This document shows positions 1-6,299 of a stretch of DNA of 10,474 bases, one piece after another (the first letter of the stretch is position 1; every line of letters starts with the position of its first letter). This DNA is from Candidatus Cloacimonadota bacterium (GTDB lineage Bacteria; Cloacimonadota; Cloacimonadia; Cloacimonadales; JAJBBL01): positions 1 to 10,474 of the forward strand of contig JAJBBL010000027.1 in NCBI GenBank assembly GCA_020532365.1, written 5' to 3'. Both the position numbers and the translations under genes were made by a program. The notes beneath the pieces are model-generated. The model had not been told where the DNA came from and did no database searches. It saw only the letters and a program-made list of their open reading frames with translations.

Positions 1-752
1 AAACGGACTGCTCCGTAACCGATTAAATACCAACTGAGGATATAACCGGAAAACTTTTTGCGCGGCTTAATTATAAACCAAAGGAAGAGCCACAAAACCA
101 CCCCTTCAAAAAGGGCTTCATAGAGCTGGCTGGGGTGACGGGGAAGATTTATATAAAGGAGCTGGCCAATCTCCAAACCAACTTTAGCGGCAACTTCTTT
201 TACCCAAGTGTAAGTCGTTGAAAAGCGGGGAGCCTCCGGAAAGATCATTGCCCACTTAACTGTGGTAACCCGCCCCCAAAGTTCTCCGTTGATGAAATTC
301 CCCAAACGTCCGAATGTATAACCGAGGGGAATTCCACTGACCATTACATCCGCAATTTCAAAGAAGGAGCGTTTATAAAAGCGACAAAACAAAAGAGTTC
401 CCACCACTGCCCCGATGAGACCGCCGTGGTAACTCATTCCCGGAAGACCGACAAACCGCCCCTCTTCAAACGGCCAAAAGATAAGGTGGGGATTTTTCCA
501 ATAGTACACAGACCCATAATAAAACAGAGCTGAAAACAGCCGTGCCCCTATAATCAGTCCCGCAATGGCATATAAAAACAGAGCGGAAGTATCGTCACTG
601 TTAATCTCAATCAGCTTTTGCTTTCTTTGTCGGTTGAACAGGAAATAAGTTATCCCAAAAGCGACAATGTACATGATACTGTACCACCGGAAAGGGAGGC
701 TTGGGATTATGTTGGGAGAAATCCAACTTGGGTAGTTAACATAGTGTAGCAT
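1..752 (-). CDS. lgt: Prolipoprotein diacylglyceryl transferase, 3' end cut by window edge
   Basis: Lgt is the inner-membrane enzyme that moves diacylglycerol from phosphatidylglycerol to the lipobox cysteine of prolipoproteins. Reading the minus strand from ATG at 752 gives 250 residues before the left edge; the last membrane helix and C-terminus are missing. Family signatures are clear: GMSYHGGLIG at 105-114 with the conserved His109, the Lgt signature GRLGNFINGELWGR at 148-161 with Arg149, HPSQLYEALFEG at 206-217, and IGYGAVR at 244-250, whose Arg matches the E. coli Arg239 region. Several hydrophobic helices alternate with these loops. An in-frame TAA lies four codons upstream of the chosen ATG, so the start cannot lie upstream of it. 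No Shine-Dalgarno precedes it, and a promoter-like -10 sits 6 nt before it. It is divergent from the S41 protease gene. Confidence 0.95.
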   Translation of the reverse strand, partial: MLHYVNYPSWISPNIIPSLPFRWYSIMYIVAFGITYFLFNRQRKQKLIEINSDDTSALFLYAIAGLIIGARLFSALFYYGSVYYWKNPHLIFWPFEEGRFVGLPGMSYHGGLIGAVVGTLLFCRFYKRSFFEIADVMVSGIPLGYTFGRLGNFINGELWGRVTTVKWAMIFPEAPRFSTTYTWVKEVAAKVGLEIGQLLYINLPRHPSQLYEALFEGVVLWLFLWFIIKPRKKFSGYILSWYLIGYGAVR

Positions 753-758
753 GGGGGA

Positions 759-787
759 AGTTTACGTCGAGTTTGTGTGATGGTCAA
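759..787 (-). promoter_or_regulatory. Candidate lgt promoter, leaderless arrangement
   Basis: On the minus strand, TTGACC (782-787) and TAAACT (759-764) are separated by 17 bp, a good sigma-70-like pair (5/6 and 4/6 matches). Only six bases (TCCCCC on the minus strand) lie between the -10 and the lgt ATG at 752. A normal start site would therefore fall on or beside the ATG, leaving no room for a ribosome-binding site. This comes from inspection only. Confidence 0.45.
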
Positions 788-819
788 CCTAGAGGATGGT
801 CGCCTAATCTGAAATAGAT

Positions 820-825
820 TATACT
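820..825 (+). promoter_or_regulatory. Candidate -10 element for the S41 protease gene
   Basis: TATACT at 820-825 matches the sigma-70 -10 consensus at 5/6 positions and ends 6 nt before the ATG at 832. The -35 position at 17-bp spacing (797-802, TGGTCG) is weak. No AGGAG-like motif lies in the 20 bp before the start. The geometry mirrors that of lgt on the opposite strand of the same 79-bp spacer, so the two divergent promoters are back to back. Confidence 0.45.
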
Positions 826-831
826 TAATTC

Positions 832-2268
832 ATGAAAAAGATTGTAAATTATACAGTACTGGTCCTCTTGGTTCTGTTTATTGGCTTTCCGCTTCTTGCT
901 ACCGGAATTGATGAACGCTTAATTCCGGCTTTTTTATCAGGGACAAGCAGCGCAACGGTCAACTCCAAAGATGAGATAGCCCAAAATATGCAGAGACTGG
1001 AGTTGTTATACCGCTTGGTTGAGAGAGACTTTCTTTTTGATATAGACCATAAGGCTGTTTACGAAAGCATGGCAAAAGGCCTTTTCACAGGATTGGACGA
1101 TGAGTACTCTGCCTATATTATCAGTAAAGAAGCAGCCGATTTTAGTGAAGATACCACCGGCGTATATGGGGGTATAGGGGCCTACATCTCCAAAAATTAT
1201 CTTGAATACCGCGATTTCAGTAACCCCTCAACTTACATGGTTAATATTAACAGTGTCTTTCCAAACTCTCCTGCCGAAGTGGCGGGTTTACGCTCGGGAG
1301 ACCTTATTAGTCACATCGACGGAGAGGCTGTTGATGATTGGCAGGCCGATGAAGCCTCCAAAGCCCTAAAAGGACCTCCCGATGCACCGGTTGTCCTCAC
1401 CGTAATCAGAGGAAACTCAACGTTTGATTTAAAGGTGATCCGTAAAATTGTCAGTGTCCCTACTGTCTCAGTCGATTGGTTACCCAAAGATATTTTCTAT
1501 TTAAGGATAACTCAATTTACTACAAAGACGGCTGAACAAGTCCGAACAGAGCTTCAAAAAGCCCTCTCTAAAGAGATGAAGGGCCTTGTTCTTGATTTAA
1601 GAGAGAATCCGGGAGGGATTGTAGAAGCGACCCTGAGTATCGCTGATATGCTTTTGGATGAGAAGGTTGTCGTCCATGTCAAAGGCAAGCAAAAGCCAAA
1701 CAGTCACACCTACTACTCCTCTTTGAAAACGTTAGTCCCTCTCGACATTCCCATTGCTCTTCTTGTCAACAAAGGTTCTGCTTCAAGCAGTGAAATTCTT
1801 GCCGGGGCATTAAAGGACAACGGCCGGGCAACCTTAATCGGATCAACGACTTTTGGAAAAGGGTTGATTCAGATAGTGAGCCCCTTCGGAGACGGTTATT
1901 ATACCGTTACAACGAGTCAGTACCAGACGCCCAACGGAAGTGATATCCATAAAGTTGGGATACCTGTCGATATTGAGGTTCATGAGCCGCACATTGGCGA
2001 AGATGAGATCGATAGCTACTCCGAGTTTATCGGCAGCAAAAAGGTTGAGAGTTTCGTTGAGGAGCATCCCGAATTCAGCGATGAAAATGTTCAGCTCTTT
2101 TTAGATACAGTTGTTGGAGAAAATCCTCCTTTAGAAGCCGATGTCTACACACTGCTACTTAGAAGAGAATATTTGGCAAATATGAGCAGTGATGAGCGCC
2201 CTATAGCCGATTACAAGTACGACAAAGTTCTCAAACGGGCTTTGGAGTTTTTAGATACCGGCATGTAA
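832..2268 (+). CDS. S41-family carboxy-terminal processing protease with PDZ domain
   Basis: A periplasmic, membrane-anchored serine protease of the CtpA/Prc family (478 aa), which trims or degrades proteins from their C-termini. Residues 6-24 form a hydrophobic N-terminal anchor with no lipobox. A short helical region (about 48-100) leads into a PDZ domain (about 105-205, containing YGGIGAYI and SPAEVAGLRSGDLI). The protease core follows, with GLVLDLRENPGG at 251-262, catalytic Ser318 in GSASSSE (315-321), and Lys343 and Gln347 in FGKGLIQ. The Ser-Lys spacing of 25 matches Prc and plant CtpA. The last 85 residues are a helical tail typical of some family members. The start is the only ATG that retains the whole membrane anchor, and it has no Shine-Dalgarno. 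Substrates cannot be predicted. Divergence from lgt fits an envelope role but proves no functional link. Confidence 0.93.
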   Translation: MKKIVNYTVLVLLVLFIGFPLLATGIDERLIPAFLSGTSSATVNSKDEIAQNMQRLELLYRLVERDFLFDIDHKAVYESMAKGLFTGLDDEYSAYIISKEAADFSEDTTGVYGGIGAYISKNYLEYRDFSNPSTYMVNINSVFPNSPAEVAGLRSGDLISHIDGEAVDDWQADEASKALKGPPDAPVVLTVIRGNSTFDLKVIRKIVSVPTVSVDWLPKDIFYLRITQFTTKTAEQVRTELQKALSKEMKGLVLDLRENPGGIVEATLSIADMLLDEKVVVHVKGKQKPNSHTYYSSLKTLVPLDIPIALLVNKGSASSSEILAGALKDNGRATLIGSTTFGKGLIQIVSPFGDGYYTVTTSQYQTPNGSDIHKVGIPVDIEVHEPHIGEDEIDSYSEFIGSKKVESFVEEHPEFSDENVQLFLDTVVGENPPLEADVYTLLLRREYLANMSSDERPIADYKYDKVLKRALEFLDTGM

Positions 2269-2370
2269 GTGTCCCTTTTTCGTGTCATTTGCAACCCCCC
2301 ACTACTGCGCTAAACTGTAAGGAGTCTGCTTCTTTATGTAGGTGCAATATTTGAGCAAGGGGGAAGCGAG
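2269..2370 (+). other. Spacer between protease and response-regulator genes
   Basis: This 102-bp spacer has a purine-rich AGGGGG about 7 nt before the ATG at 2371, a usable ribosome-binding site. I found no convincing hairpin terminator for the protease gene. I also found no -24/-12 (sigma-54) promoter and no good sigma-70 pair. Whether the regulator is co-transcribed with the protease is unresolved. Confidence 0.5.
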
Positions 2371-3618
2371 ATGTCTTTGTATCTGATTGCAAAAGATAGT
2401 AAGTTAATTGAATCGTTCCAACGCCAGTTGGCTAAAGGTGCCTATTTGGTCAATAGCCTTGAGAAGTTGGAAACGTTAAACTCCCTGACTCAAAAAGATT
2501 GCTGTCCGATCTTTTTGATTGATGAAAATTTTACCGAATGGGGCTCATTCTTTCCAATTTTAGAGTACCTGCTACAAAACAAGATAAACGGTTTTAAAGT
2601 TCTTCTGACAAATAAACTTAATATCTCAAAAGCAGAACATTTTCTTTCGGACGAGGACATCGCTATTTTGAAAAAGCCATTTTCCCTTGACCAACTTATC
2701 GTGGGATTGGTTAACAGTGGCAAAGGAGTAGCCATTGAAGAGCATTTAAATAAATCGTATTTGGCCCATTTTAAAGAACTGGAGAGAAAAAGCGGCGATA
2801 TTTACTCCTCTATCCTGGTTGGGGAATCCCATTCCGTAGCTTTAGTCAGAGAGATAATAGCCAAGATAGGCCCTTTGTTTAATGTTGTCCATATAAACGG
2901 CGAATCGGGAACAGGCAAAGAGATAGTGGCATCTCTATTAAAAGTTGCTTCACTCAGCAAGGGCCCCTTTGTTGCAATAAACTGCTCTGCAATTCCTACC
3001 TCCCTAGCCGATGCCTATCTCTTTGGGCATGAAAGGGGGGCTTATACCGATGCAAAGGAGCAACGGGAAGGAATTGTCAAAGCTGCCGATAACGGAATCC
3101 TGTTTTTGGATGAAATTGAAGATCTGGCTTTGGAAGTTCAGGGTAAACTATTGCGGTTGGTTGAAACCCATCTATTCAGACCTCTTGGCAGCAGCAAGTC
3201 TCACTATTCAAACTTTAAACTCATCACAGCTTCAAATATCTCACTCAGAGAGCTCTGTTTAACAAAAAGACTCCGCTTTGATTTATACAATCGCTTGAAT
3301 CATCTGGTAATCTCTTTGGCTCCTTTAAGAGAGAGAAAAGAGGATATCCCCCTTTTAATAGAACACTACAAAACCCTCTCCAATGATAAGAGGCCTATCG
3401 ATTCCGAGACAATGGCTCTTATAATGGAATATGATTGGCCGGGCAATGTGAGAGAACTGTTTAAAGAGTTAAATCTCCTCTCCGTTTTTGCCCCTACAAA
3501 GGACAAATACCTTTCATATCGGAAAATTCTTACAGAGAGTGTCTTTTGCAACAACTTTTCAGAGGTGGCTTCAGATTGTAAAAGTGACATTTTTTATGAC
3601 AAACACCCCTGTGGATAA
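2371..3618 (+). CDS. Sigma-54 activator-like response regulator lacking a DNA-binding domain
   Basis: An NtrC-type protein of 415 aa. The N-terminal 1-120 is a divergent receiver domain: Asp51 (FLIDENF) sits at the phosphoacceptor position, Thr80 and Lys102 (KKPF) are retained, and the usual acidic pair is reduced to KD (8-9). The AAA+ domain spans about 145-370, with Walker A GESGTGKE (177-184), the sigma-54 contact loop as GAYTDA (223-228) in place of GAFTGA, Walker B ILFLDE (243-248), RFDLYNRLN (302-310) and WPGNVREL (356-363). The normal Fis-type helix-turn-helix is absent: only about 45 unremarkable residues follow, ending HPCG. No histidine kinase lies next to it. If active, it would probably work from solution, as known for FlgR of Helicobacter pylori and CtcC of Chlamydia. 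The target genes cannot be told. Its stop codon lies inside a perfect DnaA box. Confidence 0.88.
   Translation: MSLYLIAKDSKLIESFQRQLAKGAYLVNSLEKLETLNSLTQKDCCPIFLIDENFTEWGSFFPILEYLLQNKINGFKVLLTNKLNISKAEHFLSDEDIAILKKPFSLDQLIVGLVNSGKGVAIEEHLNKSYLAHFKELERKSGDIYSSILVGESHSVALVREIIAKIGPLFNVVHINGESGTGKEIVASLLKVASLSKGPFVAINCSAIPTSLADAYLFGHERGAYTDAKEQREGIVKAADNGILFLDEIEDLALEVQGKLLRLVETHLFRPLGSSKSHYSNFKLITASNISLRELCLTKRLRFDLYNRLNHLVISLAPLRERKEDIPLLIEHYKTLSNDKRPIDSETMALIMEYDWPGNVRELFKELNLLSVFAPTKDKYLSYRKILTESVFCNNFSEVASDCKSDIFYDKHPCG
3610..3618 (-). promoter_or_regulatory. Perfect DnaA box 1 (TTATCCACA)
   Basis: TGTGGATAA on the plus strand is the exact complement of the consensus DnaA box TTATCCACA. 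Its minus-strand context GGTTATCCACAGGGG resembles strong boxes of known bacterial origins. The box covers the last two sense codons and the TAA stop of the response-regulator gene. The site is exact; binding is inferred. Confidence 0.7.
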
Positions 3619-3740
3619 CCTGTGTAATAATACGTCTAATTTTCCCAAATATTTCCTATATTAAAGCCACTAATTCTTATATAACTAACATATGCAAAAA
3701 CATCCTACAATGATAATTTATTTACTTATGCTAAAAGGAG

Positions 3741-3756
3741 TTGACATGTAAGTCAA
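3741..3756. repeat. Short inverted repeat TTGAC-N6-GTCAA
   Basis: TTGAC (3741-3745) and GTCAA (3752-3756) form a perfect 5-bp dyad around ATGTAA, with partly matching flanks (AG...CT). It resembles a regulator-binding site, and TTGACA also matches a -35 hexamer, but no good -10 follows at the right distance. It may be chance in AT-rich DNA. Confidence 0.3.
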
Positions 3757-3790
3757 ACTCTGTAACTTGGTACATCCGCATAATGGCAGG

Positions 3791-3808
3791 CTCTTTGACA
3801 CAAAAGAG
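3791..3808 (+). terminator. Weak hairpin followed by TTTT, possible terminator
   Basis: CTCTTT and AAAGAG are perfectly complementary around a 6-nt loop, and GTTTTAG follows. The stem is short, AT-rich and about 170 nt after the regulator stop codon. It would be a weak terminator for rightward transcription at best. It is the nearest candidate I found in the convergent spacer. Confidence 0.2.
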
Positions 3809-3832
3809 TTTTAGTGTAGTCGTTGGAAAGGT

Positions 3833-3841
3833 TGTGGATAA
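3833..3841 (-). promoter_or_regulatory. Perfect DnaA box 2 (TTATCCACA)
   Basis: TGTGGATAA on the plus strand is a second exact TTATCCACA on the minus strand, in the same orientation as the box at 3610-3618. It directly adjoins an AT-rich stretch (3841-3890) that could act as an unwinding element. The site is exact; the function is inferred. Confidence 0.7.
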
Positions 3842-3914
3842 GTTGTTAAATAGTGTTTAATTTATCGTTTATCAATTTGCAAAAATCTTAGAGAACTCTA
3901 TAGTCTTTATATGA

Positions 3915-5210
3915 TTAACCTTTACGGACGATGTTTGCTCCTACCCCTATAAGTTTGCTTTCAAGCTCTTCATAACCTCTCTCAATTTGGTAGATATTCT
4001 GGATTTCTGAACTTCCTTTTGCAACAAGGGCAGCAATTACCAATGCCATTCCGGCTCTAACATCGGGACTGCTCACCTTTGCCCCTCTTAAAGTAACAGA
4101 GCCGTTTACTATCGCCCGGTGGGGGTCGCATAAAATAATGTCTGCCCCCATTCTTATCAACCAATCAACAAAATACATCCTGGATTCGTACATCTTCTCA
4201 TGAATTAAAATCGAACCGTTCATCTGAGTCGCAACAACCGTAACAATGCTTAGCAGATCGGCAGGGAAACCCGGCCACGGGGCATCGTCAATTTTATAAG
4301 TTTGTCCGTCTATTGATTTTTTTATTATCCGAGATTGCTTTTTAGGCACCACTATTGAATCGGGCCCGATTATCTGCCAACCGACTCCTATTCTGCTAAA
4401 CCCGCTGCCCAACATCGGCAGATGCTTTATATCCACATTGTTTAATATCAGCTCCCCTCTGGTTGCCGCACAGAGCCCTATAAAAGAGCCGCATTCCATG
4501 AAATCGCTGCCGATTGTAAAAGTTGCCCCGTTTAACTTCTTTACCCCTTCGATTGAAAGAAGATTAGAGCCTATCCCTCTGATCTTCGCCCCCATCAAAA
4601 CCAACAGATTACACAAATCCTGAACGTGGGGTTCACAGGCGGCATTAGATATCACCGTTGTCCCTTCCGTTAAGACACAACTCATAATGATATTTTCGGT
4701 GGCAGTTACCGAGGCTTCTTCTAAAAAGATATCCGTTCCTTTCAGCTTATCTGTTGTAACAACCAAAAACCCATCGTTGCTTATTTCACATTTGGCTCCG
4801 ATTGCCTCAAATGCCCTGAAGTGGGTATCAAGGCGTCTGTAACCGATTACATCACCTCCTGGGGGAGGAAGTACAATGTTCCCTATTCTGGCAAGCAGCG
4901 GCCCAACCAATAAGATTGAGGCTCTGATTGCATCGACTAGTTTCAGAGGCAGTTCTCTCCCCTTTTTTGCATAATCCAAATTAGTTTTTACAAAGAGGGT
5001 ATTTTTATTTAAGTATTTTACTTCCGAGCCGAGATGTTGAAGTAATTTTACTATCACTTTTACATCTTCAATTTGGGGGACATTCTCCAATGTCACTTCT
5101 TCATCTGTCAACAAAGTTGCACACAGAGCAGCCAAAGCACCGTTCTTGTTACCGCTTATCTCGATGCTCCCCTCGAGGCTCTTACCGCCGACAATAAAAT
5201 AAGAACTCAT
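3915..5210 (-). CDS. murA: UDP-N-acetylglucosamine 1-carboxyvinyltransferase with Asp in place of the active-site Cys
   Basis: MurA catalyses the first committed step of peptidoglycan synthesis, transferring enolpyruvate from phosphoenolpyruvate to UDP-GlcNAc in the cytoplasm. The 431-aa length is normal for the family (E. coli 419). Seen in the sequence: N-terminal SGNKNGALAALCATLL (19-34) with Lys22 and Asn23, RASILLVGPLLAR (96-108), the mobile active-site loop PPPGGDVIGYRRLDTH (115-130), FPADL with Asp318 matching E. coli Asp305, and the C-terminal ERGYEELE (410-417) with Arg411 matching Arg397. In E. coli the loop reads GGC, with Cys115 as the residue alkylated by fosfomycin. Here position 120 is Asp (codon GAT, 4851-4853). 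AGGA lies 7 nt before the ATG. The gene is divergent from the PfkB kinase and convergent with the response regulator. Confidence 0.96.
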   Translation of the reverse strand: MSSYFIVGGKSLEGSIEISGNKNGALAALCATLLTDEEVTLENVPQIEDVKVIVKLLQHLGSEVKYLNKNTLFVKTNLDYAKKGRELPLKLVDAIRASILLVGPLLARIGNIVLPPPGGDVIGYRRLDTHFRAFEAIGAKCEISNDGFLVVTTDKLKGTDIFLEEASVTATENIIMSCVLTEGTTVISNAACEPHVQDLCNLLVLMGAKIRGIGSNLLSIEGVKKLNGATFTIGSDFMECGSFIGLCAATRGELILNNVDIKHLPMLGSGFSRIGVGWQIIGPDSIVVPKKQSRIIKKSIDGQTYKIDDAPWPGFPADLLSIVTVVATQMNGSILIHEKMYESRMYFVDWLIRMGADIILCDPHRAIVNGSVTLRGAKVSSPDVRAGMALVIAALVAKGSSEIQNIYQIERGYEELESKLIGVGANIVRKG

Positions 5211-5236
5211 AGACCCATCCTACATAGGTTTTTTTG

Positions 5237-5266
5237 ATTTTACAATCATCTTGATGAGTTACCCAA
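5237..5266 (-). promoter_or_regulatory. Candidate murA promoter
   Basis: Minus-strand TTGGGT (5261-5266) and TAAAAT (5237-5242) are separated by 18 bp. The -10 matches 5/6 consensus bases, and TG lies directly upstream of it. It leaves a leader of about 20 nt containing AGGAT (5217-5221), so murA, unlike its divergent neighbour, has a conventional ribosome-binding site. The element overlaps the candidate kinase promoter on the other strand. Confidence 0.4.
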
Positions 5267-5277
5267 AGCGCTATACA
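5251..5277 (+). promoter_or_regulatory. Candidate promoter of the PfkB kinase gene, leaderless arrangement
   Basis: TATACA (5272-5277) is a 4/6 -10 match. TTGATG (5251-5256) lies upstream at a short 15-bp spacing and is a weak -35. Eight bases separate the -10 from the ATG at 5286, and no Shine-Dalgarno is present. A start site at the usual distance would fall within a few bases of the ATG. The -35 overlaps the spacer of the opposing murA promoter. Confidence 0.35.
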
Positions 5278-5285
5278 TTGAAAAC

Positions 5286-6299
5286 ATGGGTGGCAATAAG
5301 ATTAAAGTATATGGAATTGGAAACCCTTTAATAGATATTCTTGCAAAGGTTACAGAGAAACAACTTGACTCTTTGGGAATCTACAAGGGGGCAATGCATC
5401 TTATTGATTCAGAAAAAAGGGAGCAACTGCTTCAATTGATTCCAGATTTGGAACACTCCCTCTTTTGCGGTGGGTCGTGTCCGAACACCATAATAACTCT
5501 GGCTTCACTGGGGGTCTCTTCTGCTTTGGCTGGCAAAGTGGGAGGCGATAAATATGGGTTGATTTACAAAAAGCGTCTTAAAGATCTCTTGGTTATTGAC
5601 CAGTTGGTTGTCACCGACAAAGAGGCTACCGGGTCTTCCATTATCCTCATTACCCCCGACAGTGAACGAACTATGAATACATTTTTGGGGGCGAACCGGC
5701 TTTTTGGCAAAGAGGATATAGTGGCTTCAACACTTAAAGAGGCTTCTTATTTCTACTTCACTGGCTACATGTGGGATACCGAAAGTCAAAAGTCTGCCAT
5801 TAAAGAGGCTCTAAAGGTATCCAAAGAAAATAATATTAAAGTTGCAATTGACATTGCAGACCCTCTGGCTGTGGGACGCAACAGAGAAGACTTTCTGTTT
5901 CTTATAAAAAATTATGCCGATATCGTTTTGGCAAACAGCGAAGAGGCAAGAATCCTTTTTAACAATTACGACCCTTATGAGTGCTGCAAGTCGATGGGAA
6001 AGCTTTGTGAAACAGCCATTGTGAAAAACGGGAAAAGGGGCTCTTTTATAAGTCATAAAAACAGAATCGTTGAGATTGGGATTCACGGCCCTCAAAAAGC
6101 TTTGGATACAACCGGAGCCGGGGATGCCTACGCTGCCGGCTTTTTATATGGGGTGTGCAACAATCTTTCGATTGAACAGTCTGGATTTGTCGCTTCGTAC
6201 TTAGCCGGTGAAGTCGTCCAGCAACAGGGGGCACAACTATCCAAAGAGAAAGCCCAAACCATCTCTAAATACCTCAGAGAACTTTATAATCTAAATTAA
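5286..6299 (+). CDS. PfkB/ribokinase-family carbohydrate or nucleoside kinase
   Basis: A cytoplasmic ATP-dependent kinase of 337 aa in the PfkB family, most like the adenosine-kinase-type members. The N-terminus KVYGIGNPLIDI (7-18) is the usual family opening. GGSCPNTI (62-69) is the substrate-side di-glycine motif, NSEEA (217-221) lies in the ATP-domain lead-in, and DTTGAGDAYAAGFLYG (274-289) is PfkB signature 2, with Asp280 as catalytic base and the anion hole before it. The length is close to adenosine kinases (about 330-350) and above ribokinases (about 310). Substrate cannot be fixed from sequence alone: adenosine, another nucleoside or a sugar remain possible. The first ATG matches the family start but has no ribosome-binding site. 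Its 3' end overlaps metK by 9 bp on the opposite strand. If it is an adenosine kinase it could recycle adenosine made from SAM-dependent methylation, but the adjacency is convergent and weak evidence. Confidence 0.88.
   Translation: MGGNKIKVYGIGNPLIDILAKVTEKQLDSLGIYKGAMHLIDSEKREQLLQLIPDLEHSLFCGGSCPNTIITLASLGVSSALAGKVGGDKYGLIYKKRLKDLLVIDQLVVTDKEATGSSIILITPDSERTMNTFLGANRLFGKEDIVASTLKEASYFYFTGYMWDTESQKSAIKEALKVSKENNIKVAIDIADPLAVGRNREDFLFLIKNYADIVLANSEEARILFNNYDPYECCKSMGKLCETAIVKNGKRGSFISHKNRIVEIGIHGPQKALDTTGAGDAYAAGFLYGVCNNLSIEQSGFVASYLAGEVVQQQGAQLSKEKAQTISKYLRELYNLN

Larger units (their letters stand above)
3619..3914. other. AT-rich convergent intergenic region, possible DnaA-controlled or origin element
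   Basis: This 296-bp region lies between two convergent genes (regulator on +, murA on -), so it is not the promoter region of either flank. It is visibly richer in A+T than the surrounding genes, notably at 3635-3730 and 3841-3890. It is bracketed by one perfect DnaA box and contains a second in the same orientation, 223 bp away. It also holds an inverted repeat at 3741-3756, a small hairpin at 3791-3808 and a 12-bp dyad at 3889-3900. No convincing protein gene is present: the longest start-to-stop frame noticed (3692-3751) encodes 19 residues. No strong rho-independent terminator was found for either converging gene. Possible roles are an origin or DnaA-titrating site, a small RNA gene, or simple spacer. 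Confidence 0.5.

Noticed and set aside
3889..3900. TAGAG-AA-CTCTA dyad just after murA
   Set aside because: It is too short, with a 2-nt centre, to be a terminator hairpin, and has no T-run; probably chance.
4345..4362. GGCAC-like sequence in murA resembling the start of a sigma-54 promoter
   Set aside because: The GC at -12 is missing at the required distance from GG, and the site lies inside murA. I found no credible -24/-12 promoter in the window.
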